From NCBI GenBank assembly GCA_041589175.1, contig JBFHWF010000035.1:1-22715 (forward strand): 22,715 bases of DNA, read 5' to 3'. The stretch is from SZUA-229 sp041589175. Lineage in GTDB: Bacteria; Pseudomonadota; Gammaproteobacteria; SZUA-229. Numbering within the stretch: the first letter of the stretch is position 1; every line of letters starts with the position of its first letter. The position numbers and the translations under genes are program-made. The notes under the pieces were generated by a model. It was not told the DNA's origin. It searched no databases and was given only the letters and a program-made list of their open reading frames with translations. Positions 13,002 to 21,314 of this stretch are shown piece by piece.

Positions 13002-13238
13002 TCAACGTGTATATTTTTGCACACTGTTTTGCCAGTCAGAGGGCGTGCTCCCAGTAACAGCTTCACGTAGTTTTGTATTTTTCCCTAACTCATTTTCATA
13101 CCAGCCTCGATGATTTCTGAGGGGCTCAACAGAGTAGCCCCACCAGCTACCATCGGAATCCTGTGCCAGGTAGTTCACCCACTCAGGCACGTCGACACCC
13201 GTAAGATCAGGCTTCAACCAGTTCATCCAGTTCGTCAT
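13002..13238 (-). CDS. Tryptophan-rich small protein overlapping grx
   Basis: The protein has 78 residues from ATG 13238; ATG 13226 is an alternative start. It contains eight tryptophans, including NWMNWLKP, VPEWVNYLAQD, DGSWWGYS and RGWYENELG. That pattern of spaced Trp plus DSDGSWW suggests a compact beta protein, but I cannot name a family. Its start lies inside the glutaredoxin gene, a 32-base overlap in another frame, so expression should be coupled to it. No ribosome site is evident. It has no signal peptide or membrane segment. Confidence 0.65.
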   Translation of the reverse strand: MTNWMNWLKPDLTGVDVPEWVNYLAQDSDGSWWGYSVEPLRNHRGWYENELGKNTKLREAVTGSTPSDWQNSVQKYTR

Positions 13239-13464
13239 CCATGTGCATCATCGTCAGCTCAGAAAAGCCACCGATCCATTTTCCATCAATAGTGATCTGT
13301 GGAACTGTGCGTGCGCCTTCTGTCTTCTCTGCCATTTCTCGCAGCGCGGCGTGGTCAGTATCAACTCGAGCCTCAATATAAGGGATATTCCACTTGTTAA
13401 GTAGGTTTTTTGTTTTGTCACAGATCGGACAGCGACCCGTACTGTAGATTTTTAAACGTGCCAT
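13207..13464 (-). CDS. Glutaredoxin
   Basis: The protein has 85 residues from ATG 13464, chosen over ATG 13467 because AGGAG then lies 6 bases upstream. It is a dithiol glutaredoxin with the active site C12-P-I-C15, the cis-proline motif TVPQI, and the glutathione-binding GGFSEL. The usual Grx3/GrxC active site is CPYC, so Ile in place of Tyr is a small variation. The expected role is glutathione-dependent reduction of disulfides and mixed disulfides in the cytoplasm. It is divergent from the flavoreductase gene, and its promoter is at 13489-13497. Confidence 0.92.
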   Translation of the reverse strand: MARLKIYSTGRCPICDKTKNLLNKWNIPYIEARVDTDHAALREMAEKTEGARTVPQITIDGKWIGGFSELTMMHMDDELDELVEA

Positions 13465-13488
13465 CATTTACTCCTGATTACTGCACGC

Positions 13489-13497
13489 ATTATATCA
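13489..13497 (-). promoter_or_regulatory. Extended -10 promoter of the glutaredoxin gene
   Basis: On the minus strand, TGA-TATAAT is a consensus extended -10. Transcription would start near 13482, about 18 bases before ATG 13464, leaving just enough room for the AGGAG site. Confidence 0.6.
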
Positions 13498-13583
13498 GAA
13501 TCTTCGCAAAGCGAGCTTCACCACTTTTACTTTGCACAAACATAGTGCACAATCAATTAATCCATGCGTTCACGAGAAACCCC

Positions 13584-14627
13584 ATGTCTTATAAGGTAAC
13601 CATACATCCATCCGGCCACCAGTTTGATGTTGACCCTGGTGAACCAATACTTGATGCCGCTATGCGCCACAATATTGATCTTCCCTATGGCTGCCGTGGT
13701 GGTGCATGCGGGAGCTGTGCAGGTTACGTCATAAGTGGAGAAGTCTTTTACGACGACGAACCCTTTGCTCTGGACGACGAAATGAAAGCTAACGGACAGG
13801 CGCTGTTCTGCATTGGCAAGGCGCAAACTGATCTACACATCAGCATAGAAGAAATTCAGCAGGATGAACGTTTCGATGTTAAAGAATATAACTGCCACGT
13901 TAGCTCGAAAAACAAACTCTGCCATGATGTCATCGCACTCAAGATCACACTCGATAATGAGCAGCGCCTGCAATACCATGCCGGTCAGTATATCGAGTTT
14001 CTTCTCAAAGACGGTAAAAAGCGCGCATTCTCGATCGCTAATTCTCCACACAGCGATGACGTACTTGAATTACATATCCGACATGTCGATGGCGGCCTGT
14101 TCACTGATTTCCTTTTCGAAAAAATGCCCGAGCATGACAGCTTGCGTCTACAGGGGCCACTGGGTCAGTTCTATTTACGCGAAGATCGCAATCGCCCCAT
14201 CGTTATGGTTGGCGGCGGCACAGGCTTTGGCCCACTCAAGGCAATGATCGAGCATATTGAGTATGTTGGTAATTCTCAGCCAATTCATCTTTTCATGGGT
14301 GTACGCGCACGACGCGACCTTTATATGGAAACAATGGTGAGTAACTGGATTAAAAACAACCCTAACTTAACGTTTACACCCGTACTTTCCGAACCGATGG
14401 CTGAAGATAAATGGCAGGGTGAAACCGGTTTTGTCCATGAAGTGGTCGCTAGACAATTCCCGGATTTATCTGCATATGATATTTACATGAGCGGCCCACC
14501 ACCCATGGTAAATGCGGCAGTTGCGCTGTTCAGTAAACAGGGCGCAACCATGGACAGTATGTTCTCAGATGCATTTGAATATTCCAGCGATGCTATAAAA
14601 GCAATTGCTGAAAACAAACAAGAGTAG
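13584..14627 (+). CDS. 2Fe-2S ferredoxin-type flavoreductase (CDP-6-deoxy-glucoseen reductase-like)
   Basis: The protein has 347 residues from ATG 13584. The plant-type ferredoxin domain comes first, with Cys37, Cys42 and Cys45 (CRGGACGSC) and Cys76. An FAD-binding domain follows (RAFSIANSP from Arg147), then an NAD(P)H domain with GGGTGFGP (210-217) and SGPPPMV near the end. The family is often called CDP-6-deoxy-delta-3,4-glucoseen reductase (AscD), but no deoxysugar genes are present. In Pseudomonas a homologue lies beside ubiD, and in E. coli the flavin reductase fre does. A role in electron or reduced-flavin supply is therefore more likely than sugar synthesis; this is inference. An in-frame extension to 13410 would run through the grx promoter and is rejected. 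Confidence 0.88.
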   Translation: MSYKVTIHPSGHQFDVDPGEPILDAAMRHNIDLPYGCRGGACGSCAGYVISGEVFYDDEPFALDDEMKANGQALFCIGKAQTDLHISIEEIQQDERFDVKEYNCHVSSKNKLCHDVIALKITLDNEQRLQYHAGQYIEFLLKDGKKRAFSIANSPHSDDVLELHIRHVDGGLFTDFLFEKMPEHDSLRLQGPLGQFYLREDRNRPIVMVGGGTGFGPLKAMIEHIEYVGNSQPIHLFMGVRARRDLYMETMVSNWIKNNPNLTFTPVLSEPMAEDKWQGETGFVHEVVARQFPDLSAYDIYMSGPPPMVNAAVALFSKQGATMDSMFSDAFEYSSDAIKAIAENKQE

Positions 14628-14630
14628 ACG

Positions 14631-15086
14631 ATGGATATTAGCAAAACGGATTTGCAAAACTACCTGCACCATGAAATACCCCTGACAAAGCACATGGGAC
14701 TTAGGGTTGTCGAGTGTAATACTAATCACGTCAGGCTATCAGCACCTCTCGATAAAAACTTTAACCACAAACAAAGCGCTTTTGGTGGCAGCCTGTATTC
14801 AGCACTGGTAATGAGTGGCTGGTGCCTGGTTCATCTCCTCCTGAAAAAACACCAGCTTGATGGCCAGATCGTCATTCAGAATAGCCAGACTCATTACGCT
14901 CTACCTGTCACCGGAGATATAGAAGCATATTGTCGCATAGAAAATCACGAAGCAGTCGAGCGCTTTATTACGCGCTATCAGAGAAAAAACATTGCTCGTA
15001 TTTCATTGAACAGCAAGGTTATTTATAAGAATCAACTGGCCGCCAGCTTCAGCGGCCAGTATGTTGTGCATGGTCACGGAAAATAA
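14631..15086 (+). CDS. YiiD C-terminal-type hotdog thioesterase
   Basis: The protein has 151 residues and starts 3 bases after the flavoreductase stop, so it is co-translated with it. It has the hotdog-fold signature of the YiiD C-terminal family: NFNHKQSAFGGSLYSALV followed by a hydrophobic helix (MSGWCLVHLLL), and the strand pattern VIQNSQTHYALPVTGDI. Such proteins are presumed acyl-CoA or acyl-ACP thioesterases. The physiological substrate is unknown. Unlike E. coli YiiD (FabH-like name aside), there is no N-terminal acetyltransferase domain. It is convergent with hemY, with only 8 bases between the stops. Confidence 0.83.
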   Translation: MDISKTDLQNYLHHEIPLTKHMGLRVVECNTNHVRLSAPLDKNFNHKQSAFGGSLYSALVMSGWCLVHLLLKKHQLDGQIVIQNSQTHYALPVTGDIEAYCRIENHEAVERFITRYQRKNIARISLNSKVIYKNQLAASFSGQYVVHGHGK

Positions 15087-15094
15087 TATTTATA

Positions 15095-16366
15095 TCACTG
15101 GATAACTTTTAGTACTGGCGCTGTTGACCTGGTCGATTCAGACTTTGGAAGTAGCAAACCACCACCACTATTTTGTGACTCAACCATTTTTGCCAGACCC
15201 TGCTGATATATTTTCTGAGCCTCTTCCGGTTGCTCCATTTTTTCTTCCAGCAATACCGCCAACTGAAGGTAGGCTTCAGAATGATTTGCGATACTAATAC
15301 TGGTTTCAAAATAGCTTTTGGCCTTTCCCCATAACTCACATCTAAGACTCAGCTTTCCTAGCACCATCAGTAACAGACCATTCCGTGGCTGGTTATGCAG
15401 CCAGGTTTCTGCCGTTTCCAGTTGCCGCTTACAGTCTTTACCATTTAGCTCCGAATAAAGATAGGCAAGCTCATCATCCCATTCATCAGACATAAAACCT
15501 CTAATAATTGCCTCAGCTTCCGTATCTTTGCTAATTGTTTTCAGGTATGAGGCATAGAGCTTTATAAGACTTGCCTCATTCCTGAGCGACTTTGGCAAGC
15601 TTTTCCAGATACGTTCTGTAGAATCACCATCGACTCGCTTGATACTTGAATTCAACATGCCGTGATAGGTTTCAAGCTCAAGCGCATGAAATTGCTCATC
15701 GCCCATTGCCTTATGCTTACGCAATTCTTCTAGCATCTGCCCGAGGCTTTCCCAGTCACCCAGTCGCTGATAGGTCTGCGCGAGCAATCTTTTTACATAG
15801 CGATGTTTCGGTGCAACACCACTTAAATGATTCAATGTTGCCAGCGCCTGTTCATATTGTTTATGACTTAACTGCAACTCAGCCTGTGTTAAACCAATCG
15901 CAATATCAGCTGATGGCGTTGACTCATGCGCCAGTCGCAGATATTCATCACGTCTATCATATGCTCCTAGCTGTTGAGCCGCTCGTGCTGCCATCAGGTA
16001 ATTTAACAATGCTGTTTCACTTTCACCGACACGCTTGAGAAACATTTTCTCTGCCTGCTCGAAACGTCCTTCTGAAATTTCTATCAGGCCTTTTATCAGT
16101 GAGTTTCTGGAACGTTCATGCTGCCTCTGAATATGCCGACTACCAAGATAGGATGGGATATTCATTAGTGTCGAAATAAAGCGAAGCAGGTAGTAAAAAA
16201 GATAAAATCCAATCGCAACAAAACCCAGCATGAAAATAAATGAGGTTTCTACCGTGTATTCAGCAAAACTGAAAACAACATAACCAGGCCCCGAATAATA
16301 TGCTAGTGAACCAATCAGTACCGCCAGCGTTATCGCTATCAGTATTGCAAGAATAAATCGCTTCAC
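15095..16366 (-). CDS. hemY: HemY: membrane-anchored TPR protein of the heme operon
   Basis: The protein has 423 residues. Two membrane helices lie at about 3-24 and 42-63 (HemY N-terminal domain), followed by a cytoplasmic array of TPR-like helices (EGRFEQAEKMFLKR, KQYEQALATLNHLSG, YLQLAVLLEEK). This proteobacterial HemY is not the Bacillus protoporphyrinogen oxidase of the same name. Its role in tetrapyrrole synthesis is not fully defined; a scaffolding function is commonly proposed. It overlaps hemX by 4 bases (ATGA) and is last in hemC-hemD-hemX-hemY. The C-terminus has a Ser/Gly-rich tail. Confidence 0.93.
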   Translation of the reverse strand: MKRFILAILIAITLAVLIGSLAYYSGPGYVVFSFAEYTVETSFIFMLGFVAIGFYLFYYLLRFISTLMNIPSYLGSRHIQRQHERSRNSLIKGLIEISEGRFEQAEKMFLKRVGESETALLNYLMAARAAQQLGAYDRRDEYLRLAHESTPSADIAIGLTQAELQLSHKQYEQALATLNHLSGVAPKHRYVKRLLAQTYQRLGDWESLGQMLEELRKHKAMGDEQFHALELETYHGMLNSSIKRVDGDSTERIWKSLPKSLRNEASLIKLYASYLKTISKDTEAEAIIRGFMSDEWDDELAYLYSELNGKDCKRQLETAETWLHNQPRNGLLLMVLGKLSLRCELWGKAKSYFETSISIANHSEAYLQLAVLLEEKMEQPEEAQKIYQQGLAKMVESQNSGGGLLLPKSESTRSTAPVLKVIQ

Positions 16367-17568
16367 TGCACAATCTCCTTCTCTGCTGAATCAGCTTCAA
16401 GCGAGGCTTCTGCACTGGCACGTATCATTTCTTTCTGCACCATTTCCCACGCCTTCAATAACTCTGGCAGCTCGGGCGTCAGGTTAACAGCTGCAAATTC
16501 ATCCAGCCGCTTCTGCATCTCAACTACTCGACTGTCATCACCATCGTAAGATGCACCTAACAACTGCTTAATCTGTGAGATTTCGTAACTGAACTGTTGC
16601 TGATCAAATCGTATTACTGCCAGCCGCGCACCTATAAGATGACTAATCAGCTTTTCTTCTGTCTGTCGTTGCTGCTCTGCTGTACTTGCTGCTTTTATGC
16701 TTCGCTTGTGTACTTTTATATCACCGATCTGTTTTAAGGTATCCAGAACAGAATCGACAAAGCCTGGCTGCGCTGAATCAGATTGCACATCTTCGACAGG
16801 CTGTTCTACAGATTTCTCAGCTGATGTATTTTGTGTATTTTCGAGTTGCTGCTGTACTTCATTTTGTGCAGACACAAAGGGTAGATTGACTGCATGTTTC
16901 GCCATCTGGTCCAGTGACAGGGATATGCCGTTAATATCCGCCTGCTTAACAGCACTCAAGTCACCGATATCTTTTGCAAGCTGCTTACGAATATTCAATA
17001 AGCGCAGGTCACCCAGTGTCGCAATGCGCTCATCAGCACCCTTAAGTGCTGCAATGGCGCCACGTACATCTCTGGCAATTTCAAGCCGCTGATTTGCCAT
17101 GCGCAGCAGATAATCAACCTCTGCAATGACCCAGTCACGTTGACTACGATTTAGCGCCTCCATTGCCTGCTGTGTAATCGCCTCATTCTGTGTAATGCGC
17201 TCACTCAATTCACTCAGCTGTTGAGAGTGTGTTTCATATTTCCCAAGGTTCTGGCTAATCTTGCTTTCGCTACTTTCGATACCCTGTTTCAGTGACTGTA
17301 GACCCTGCTGCTGTTTATCAACAAGTTTCTGCTGTTTCTGTTGTAGATCGTAAAAATAGTAAGCCAGTGCAGCTACTATAATAAGTGTAATTATGGCAAG
17401 TAGCAGGCTAATCTTTGCAGCGGCTGATCCAGACTTTGCTTTAGCTTCAACTGGAGTAGAAGCAACTGCCTCAACAGATTCATCCTTTGTATCTTCAGGC
17501 TTTGAATCTTGCGGCCTGGTTTCATCATCCTTTGTGTCGACTTCAACGACCTGCGTTTCTTTACTCAT
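16363..17568 (-). CDS. hemX: HemX: membrane protein of the heme operon
   Basis: The protein has 401 residues. The first 48 are acidic and low in complexity (many Glu, Asp, Lys), followed by one membrane helix at about 53-73 (ISLLLAIITLIIVAALAYYF). A coiled coil rich in Gln, Lys and Glu lies at about 75-130. The HemX domain includes WVIAEVDYLLRMANQRLEIARD. A second low-complexity insertion (ENTQNTSAEKSVEQPVEDVQ) interrupts the domain near residue 250. It was once called a uroporphyrin-III methyltransferase, but it lacks the SAM-binding motifs of that enzyme. It overlaps hemD by 8 bases and hemY by 4. Confidence 0.93.
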   Translation of the reverse strand: MSKETQVVEVDTKDDETRPQDSKPEDTKDESVEAVASTPVEAKAKSGSAAAKISLLLAIITLIIVAALAYYFYDLQQKQQKLVDKQQQGLQSLKQGIESSESKISQNLGKYETHSQQLSELSERITQNEAITQQAMEALNRSQRDWVIAEVDYLLRMANQRLEIARDVRGAIAALKGADERIATLGDLRLLNIRKQLAKDIGDLSAVKQADINGISLSLDQMAKHAVNLPFVSAQNEVQQQLENTQNTSAEKSVEQPVEDVQSDSAQPGFVDSVLDTLKQIGDIKVHKRSIKAASTAEQQRQTEEKLISHLIGARLAVIRFDQQQFSYEISQIKQLLGASYDGDDSRVVEMQKRLDEFAAVNLTPELPELLKAWEMVQKEMIRASAEASLEADSAEKEIVQ

Positions 17569-18382
17569 TAGCTTTGTTCTTATCCTTATCAGTCTGACAG
17601 TAATCTGTCAGAGTCTTTAGCATATCACTATCATGCGCTGATGCTGCATTGTAGACAAGCTTAAAACCCAGTGAATGTGCTAGCGCGAGACACCGCTCAG
17701 ATGGAACGATCAAAGGCACTTCAAGCATCTGCACCTGACCAGGTGCTTTAAGCATATCATACAGATTCTGTAACGACTCGTTACTGGTTACGGTTATTGC
17801 ACTGATGTCCCTGGCGGTCCAGTTTTCGCTCAACTCCCTGCACATTTCATTAGCCTCTTTACCAGGGCGTGTCCTGCGATATACATCCATGGAGTTAACG
17901 CCTGCACCACGTGAAACAAGCTCCTGCTCCAGTAAACCCCGCCCTCCTTCTCCCTTGATAAGTAGCACCTGACGACCCCTGATCTTCTGCGCTGAAAATA
18001 CATCCATCGCCAGCAGGGCCTCACTATTAAAACCAGACTCTGGCATCATATTCACTTTAACACCATAGTGCTGCAGTGCATTCGCGGTAGCTTTGCCGAC
18101 GGCAGCCATACCCAGCTCGAGTGTTGCCAGCTGCTTCTGATTTGCCTTTATCCATGCTTCAGATATGCGAACGGCATTAGCACTGGTAAAAATCACCGCA
18201 TCGGTACTATCTAGTTTCACCTCATCAAAAGCGCTGTTCTTGATCGCTTCGATCTTCAGTGTCGGAAACGCAAGAACATCGGCACCCCTGGATTTAAGCA
18301 ACTGTATAAAATCCGCTGCCTGGTGTGAAGGCCGAGTCACCAGCACCCTACAAGCCGCTAGTTCACCTGCCAGCCCGCTCAA
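17561..18382 (-). CDS. hemD: Uroporphyrinogen-III synthase
   Basis: The protein has 273 residues. It cyclises hydroxymethylbilane to uroporphyrinogen III with inversion of ring D. Typical elements are VLVTRPSHQAADF at the start, VIFTSANAVRI, a central AVGKATANAL, and AITVTSNESLQNLYDML. The family is poorly conserved in sequence, and its identity rests on these and on its place after hemC. The start is probably TTG 18382, which overlaps the hemC stop as TTGA; GTG codons about 30 bases further in are alternatives. A C-terminal basic tail (TDKDKNKANE) overlaps the hemX start. Confidence 0.92.
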   Translation of the reverse strand: MSGLAGELAACRVLVTRPSHQAADFIQLLKSRGADVLAFPTLKIEAIKNSAFDEVKLDSTDAVIFTSANAVRISEAWIKANQKQLATLELGMAAVGKATANALQHYGVKVNMMPESGFNSEALLAMDVFSAQKIRGRQVLLIKGEGGRGLLEQELVSRGAGVNSMDVYRRTRPGKEANEMCRELSENWTARDISAITVTSNESLQNLYDMLKAPGQVQMLEVPLIVPSERCLALAHSLGFKLVYNAASAHDSDMLKTLTDYCQTDKDKNKANE

Positions 18383-19308
18383 TCAATCATTCCCATTTCC
18401 CGCAGAATAACATCCGCACCATCCTGCAGGAGCTGTTCGGCCAGCTGTGTCCCTAATGCTACGGCATCTTCGCGTGGACCACGTATTTCTCCACGAACCA
18501 CCTCACTTCCATCCGGGCGCCCTACCAGGCCACGCAGGTAAATGTTATCGCCTTCAAGTGTGGCAAAGCCGGCTATGGGCACCTGGCAGCCTCCATTCAG
18601 ACGGTGATTCATGGCACGCTCCGCAGTCAGGCGAGTATGGGTATCGTGATGGTTCAAGGGTGCTATCAGGGCTTCGATTCGCGCATCATTCACTCGACAC
18701 TCGATACCAACGGCCCCCTGCCCCACAGAAGGCAGACTCTGCTCCGGTGGAATACGTGTGCGTATACGCTCTTCGAACTCCAGACGAATCAGGCCGGCAC
18801 TGGCGAGAATAATGGCATCGAACTGCCCATCGTCGAGCTTCTGCAATCGACTGTTTACATTACCTCGCAGATTTAGCATTTCCGCCTGTGGCATGATTTC
18901 CTTAATCTGCAGCTGTCGACGTAAGCTGGATGAACCTATACGGGCATTGGCCGGCAGTGCCTCAATATTTTCATAATGATTAGATACGAAGGCATCGGTA
19001 GGGTCTTCGCGCTCCATAATCACAGGCAGATGCAGGCCTTCTGGGAATTCCATCGGCACATCTTTCATGGAGTGCACGGCAATATCAGCTTCACCATCAA
19101 GCATGGCCTGTTCCAGCTCTTTAACGAAAAGCCCCTTGCCACCGACTTTTGCCAGGGGTGCGTCAAGGATCTTGTCACCCTTAGAGACCATTTTGACCAG
19201 CTCGATCTGCAAACCTTCATGGTGAAGCTTGAGTTGACGCGCCACTTCTTCAGCCTGCCACAGGGCAAGTGGGCTCTTACGGGTTGCGATACGTATGATT
19301 TCCGACAT
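18379..19308 (-). CDS. hemC: Porphobilinogen deaminase (hydroxymethylbilane synthase)
   Basis: The protein has 309 residues, standard for the family. It condenses four porphobilinogen molecules into hydroxymethylbilane. The dipyrromethane cofactor attaches to Cys241 in LNGGCQVPIAG. The catalytic Asp is Asp83 in HSMKDVP, and the substrate-binding arginines include SSLRR (127-131). GSSSLRR and LNLRGNVNSRL are well conserved. It is first of four overlapping heme genes. A -10-like TAGAAT lies at 19338-19343, and algR ends 73 bases upstream on the same strand, so transcription may start here, read through from algR, or both. Confidence 0.97.
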   Translation of the reverse strand: MSEIIRIATRKSPLALWQAEEVARQLKLHHEGLQIELVKMVSKGDKILDAPLAKVGGKGLFVKELEQAMLDGEADIAVHSMKDVPMEFPEGLHLPVIMEREDPTDAFVSNHYENIEALPANARIGSSSLRRQLQIKEIMPQAEMLNLRGNVNSRLQKLDDGQFDAIILASAGLIRLEFEERIRTRIPPEQSLPSVGQGAVGIECRVNDARIEALIAPLNHHDTHTRLTAERAMNHRLNGGCQVPIAGFATLEGDNIYLRGLVGRPDGSEVVRGEIRGPREDAVALGTQLAEQLLQDGADVILREMGMID

Positions 19309-19337
19309 GAAGGATTCCAGGCATATGAAAAGCGCTT

Positions 19338-19343
19338 ATTCTA
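19338..19343 (-). promoter_or_regulatory. Possible -10 of the hemCDXY operon
   Basis: TAGAAT on the minus strand, about 30 bases before the hemC start, has no convincing -35 at standard spacing. The algR-hemC gap holds no terminator-like hairpin with a T-run. Confidence 0.35.
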
Positions 19344-19381
19344 GCCTAGTTTGGCCGCCTAATCAGCCTGGTGTGAGGACG

Positions 19382-20128
19382 TTACCTGGTGGCAACCAGA
19401 TTTTTCAGCTTCTTACGGACATGGGGCAGGTGGCGGCGTGAGATTTCGAGACGGTCTTCGATGCCGCCCATGGTAATCACACAATGGCCATCGGAATTTT
19501 TTTCCAGCCCGTTCATAAAACGATCAGCAATCAGGGCATTACGGTGGATGCGAGTAAACAGATGCCCAAACTCGCTTTCCAGGGATTTCAGCGACTCTTC
19601 TATCAGGCATTCATGGTCGCCGGTACGTAAAGTCACGTACTTATGATCGGCCATAAAGTAGCGGATTTCTTCGATCGGCACCAGTTCCAGACTGCCCCGG
19701 GTTTTCACACAGATATGCGTTCTTATCTTGGGTTCTTCATCCACAAACTTGAGCTGCTCAAGCTGGGGTTTGGTAAGGCGAGTTGCGGCATTGAGCGCTT
19801 CGGTAAGACGCTCCTGCTTGATTGGCTTTAACAGGTAATCAACCGCATGGGCTTCAAACGCCTGCAGTGCATGCTCGGAAAATGCCGTAGTAAAAATAAT
19901 CGCGGGGGGCTTGCTCAGGCGATTCATATGGTGCGCGGTTTCAATACCATCCATACCCGGCATGCGGATATCAAGAAGCACCACGTCAGGCTTTAGTTCC
20001 TGCGCAAGTTGCAACGCATCTTTGCCATTAGACGCATCTCCACAGGCCTCAAAACCATTGAGGTCCTGTAACAAGCCCATGAGACGCTGCCGTGCCAGCG
20101 GTTCATCATCAACAATCAATATATTCAT
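19382..20128 (-). CDS. algR: AlgR-type LytTR response regulator
   Basis: The protein has 248 residues. The receiver domain (1 to about 120) has the acidic pair Asp7-Asp8, phospho-acceptor Asp53 (LLDIRMPG), a Thr in IIFTTAF and Lys in LLKPI. A LytTR DNA-binding domain follows from about residue 145 (RTHICVKTRGSLELVPIEEI to the C-terminus). In Pseudomonas, AlgR controls alginate, type IV pili, rhamnolipids and other surface traits. Here no alginate or pilus gene is in view, so its targets are unknown. It overlaps the kinase gene by 4 bases (ATGA), and hemC follows. Confidence 0.92.
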   Translation of the reverse strand: MNILIVDDEPLARQRLMGLLQDLNGFEACGDASNGKDALQLAQELKPDVVLLDIRMPGMDGIETAHHMNRLSKPPAIIFTTAFSEHALQAFEAHAVDYLLKPIKQERLTEALNAATRLTKPQLEQLKFVDEEPKIRTHICVKTRGSLELVPIEEIRYFMADHKYVTLRTGDHECLIEESLKSLESEFGHLFTRIHRNALIADRFMNGLEKNSDGHCVITMGGIEDRLEISRRHLPHVRKKLKNLVATR

Positions 20129-21168
20129 GTTTTAATGGGTATTCCTATGGAAACCGTATACAGGTCGGGTTCTGCATTAATCATAAATTCGGCTTCTTCT
20201 CCATACATGAGGGCCAGGCGGGTTTTTATATTTGCCTGTGCCATGTGATTCCCTTTATGACGGCTCATATCCGTATGAGCACTTACCGGATTGCTCACAC
20301 TTAAGCATAGTCGATTGTTCTCAACTTGCGCCGATATTTTTATTTCGCCACCATCAGGAATCGGCTCTATGCCATGGTATATAGCATTTTCCACCAGTGG
20401 TTGCAGGCAAAGGGCCGGAACTTCTACATCCATGACCGAATCTTCCTCTTCGATATCCCAGATGACACGCAGGCGCTGGTCGAGCCGAAGCAGCTCGATA
20501 TCCACATAACTATCGGTTAGTTCAAGCTCCGCACCCAGGGTGTGACGAGTATCCTCCTGAAGACTGGCACGAAACAGATCCGACAGGTCTTCCACGGCTT
20601 TTTCTGCCTTGTTAGCATCCACATGCACCAGGCTGGCGATGGTATTCATACTGTTGAACAGAAAATGTGGGCGAATGCGGGCTTTGAGCGCATGAATTTG
20701 CGCGAGACTCTGTGCCTCCAGGTTTTCCCGCCACTGATACTGTACATAAAAGTAGCGCAGCACGACGGCATATATAATGATGCTAATGGCCATACTGCGA
20801 AGTACGAAATACGTCTGCTCGTTTGAATCTCCACTGAACAGCCCCACGACTTCACCGATATAGGCCACGAATAAGGCCATACACAGGCTGACAAATGACA
20901 TCAGCGCAAAGCTGATAACCGAGCCCATGACCATATCCTGCCGGTTAAGCCAGTTTTTTAGCAGACACAGCAGGCTGGCATTAAGCAGTGCCAGCCATTG
21001 CGCGTAAAGTGAAATAAAAGCCAGCCGATCCCAGAAACCCTGCCACTCTGAGGGTGCCAGTGCCAGCAGAAATGCCAGCAACTCCACCAGTAAGACCAGC
21101 ATAAACACACTGGCCACATCGCAGAAATTTGGGATAAAACCCCGTTGTTGGTTCGTATCCTGTTCCAT
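20125..21168 (-). CDS. algZ: AlgZ/FimS-type sensor histidine kinase
   Basis: The protein has 347 residues. Four to five membrane helices lie in the first 145 residues, with short loops and no large periplasmic domain, so the signal is probably sensed in or near the membrane. The His_kinase (LytS-type) domain has the phospho-acceptor His168 in RPHFLFNSMN. The ATPase part has LQPLVENAIYHGI (N-box) and the late motif NIKTRLALMYG. The usual D-x-G glycine box between them is degenerate (VSNPVSAHTDMSRHKGNH), a feature also known from Pseudomonas FimS/AlgZ. It is cognate to the overlapping response regulator. argH is divergent, about 145 bases away. Confidence 0.9.
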   Translation of the reverse strand: MEQDTNQQRGFIPNFCDVASVFMLVLLVELLAFLLALAPSEWQGFWDRLAFISLYAQWLALLNASLLCLLKNWLNRQDMVMGSVISFALMSFVSLCMALFVAYIGEVVGLFSGDSNEQTYFVLRSMAISIIIYAVVLRYFYVQYQWRENLEAQSLAQIHALKARIRPHFLFNSMNTIASLVHVDANKAEKAVEDLSDLFRASLQEDTRHTLGAELELTDSYVDIELLRLDQRLRVIWDIEEEDSVMDVEVPALCLQPLVENAIYHGIEPIPDGGEIKISAQVENNRLCLSVSNPVSAHTDMSRHKGNHMAQANIKTRLALMYGEEAEFMINAEPDLYTVSIGIPIKT

Positions 21169-21235
21169 GCCATTTCGTCTTGTTCTGTTCGAAAGACTAA
21201 CTTACCACTGAAGCTACGCGGTTGACCATTGGATT

Positions 21236-21244
21236 TGCTATAAT
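21236..21244 (+). promoter_or_regulatory. Extended -10 promoter of argH
   Basis: TGC-TATAAT is a consensus extended -10, followed by a GC-rich discriminator (CGCCCGCC). A TTGACC at 21222-21227 is only 11 bases upstream, too close to act as its -35. Transcription would start near 21251, leaving a leader of about 64 bases before ATG 21315. Confidence 0.65.
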
Positions 21245-21314
21245 CGCCCGCCTGTAGCCACAAATCTGCCGTTATGGGCATACATTCAGCATTTTCAGAG
21301 ACGATTCAGATCCT

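Noticed and set aside
13410..13583. N-terminal extension of the flavoreductase
   Set aside because: It would run across the grx start and promoter, and the ferredoxin domain begins normally at MSYKVTIHP from 13584.
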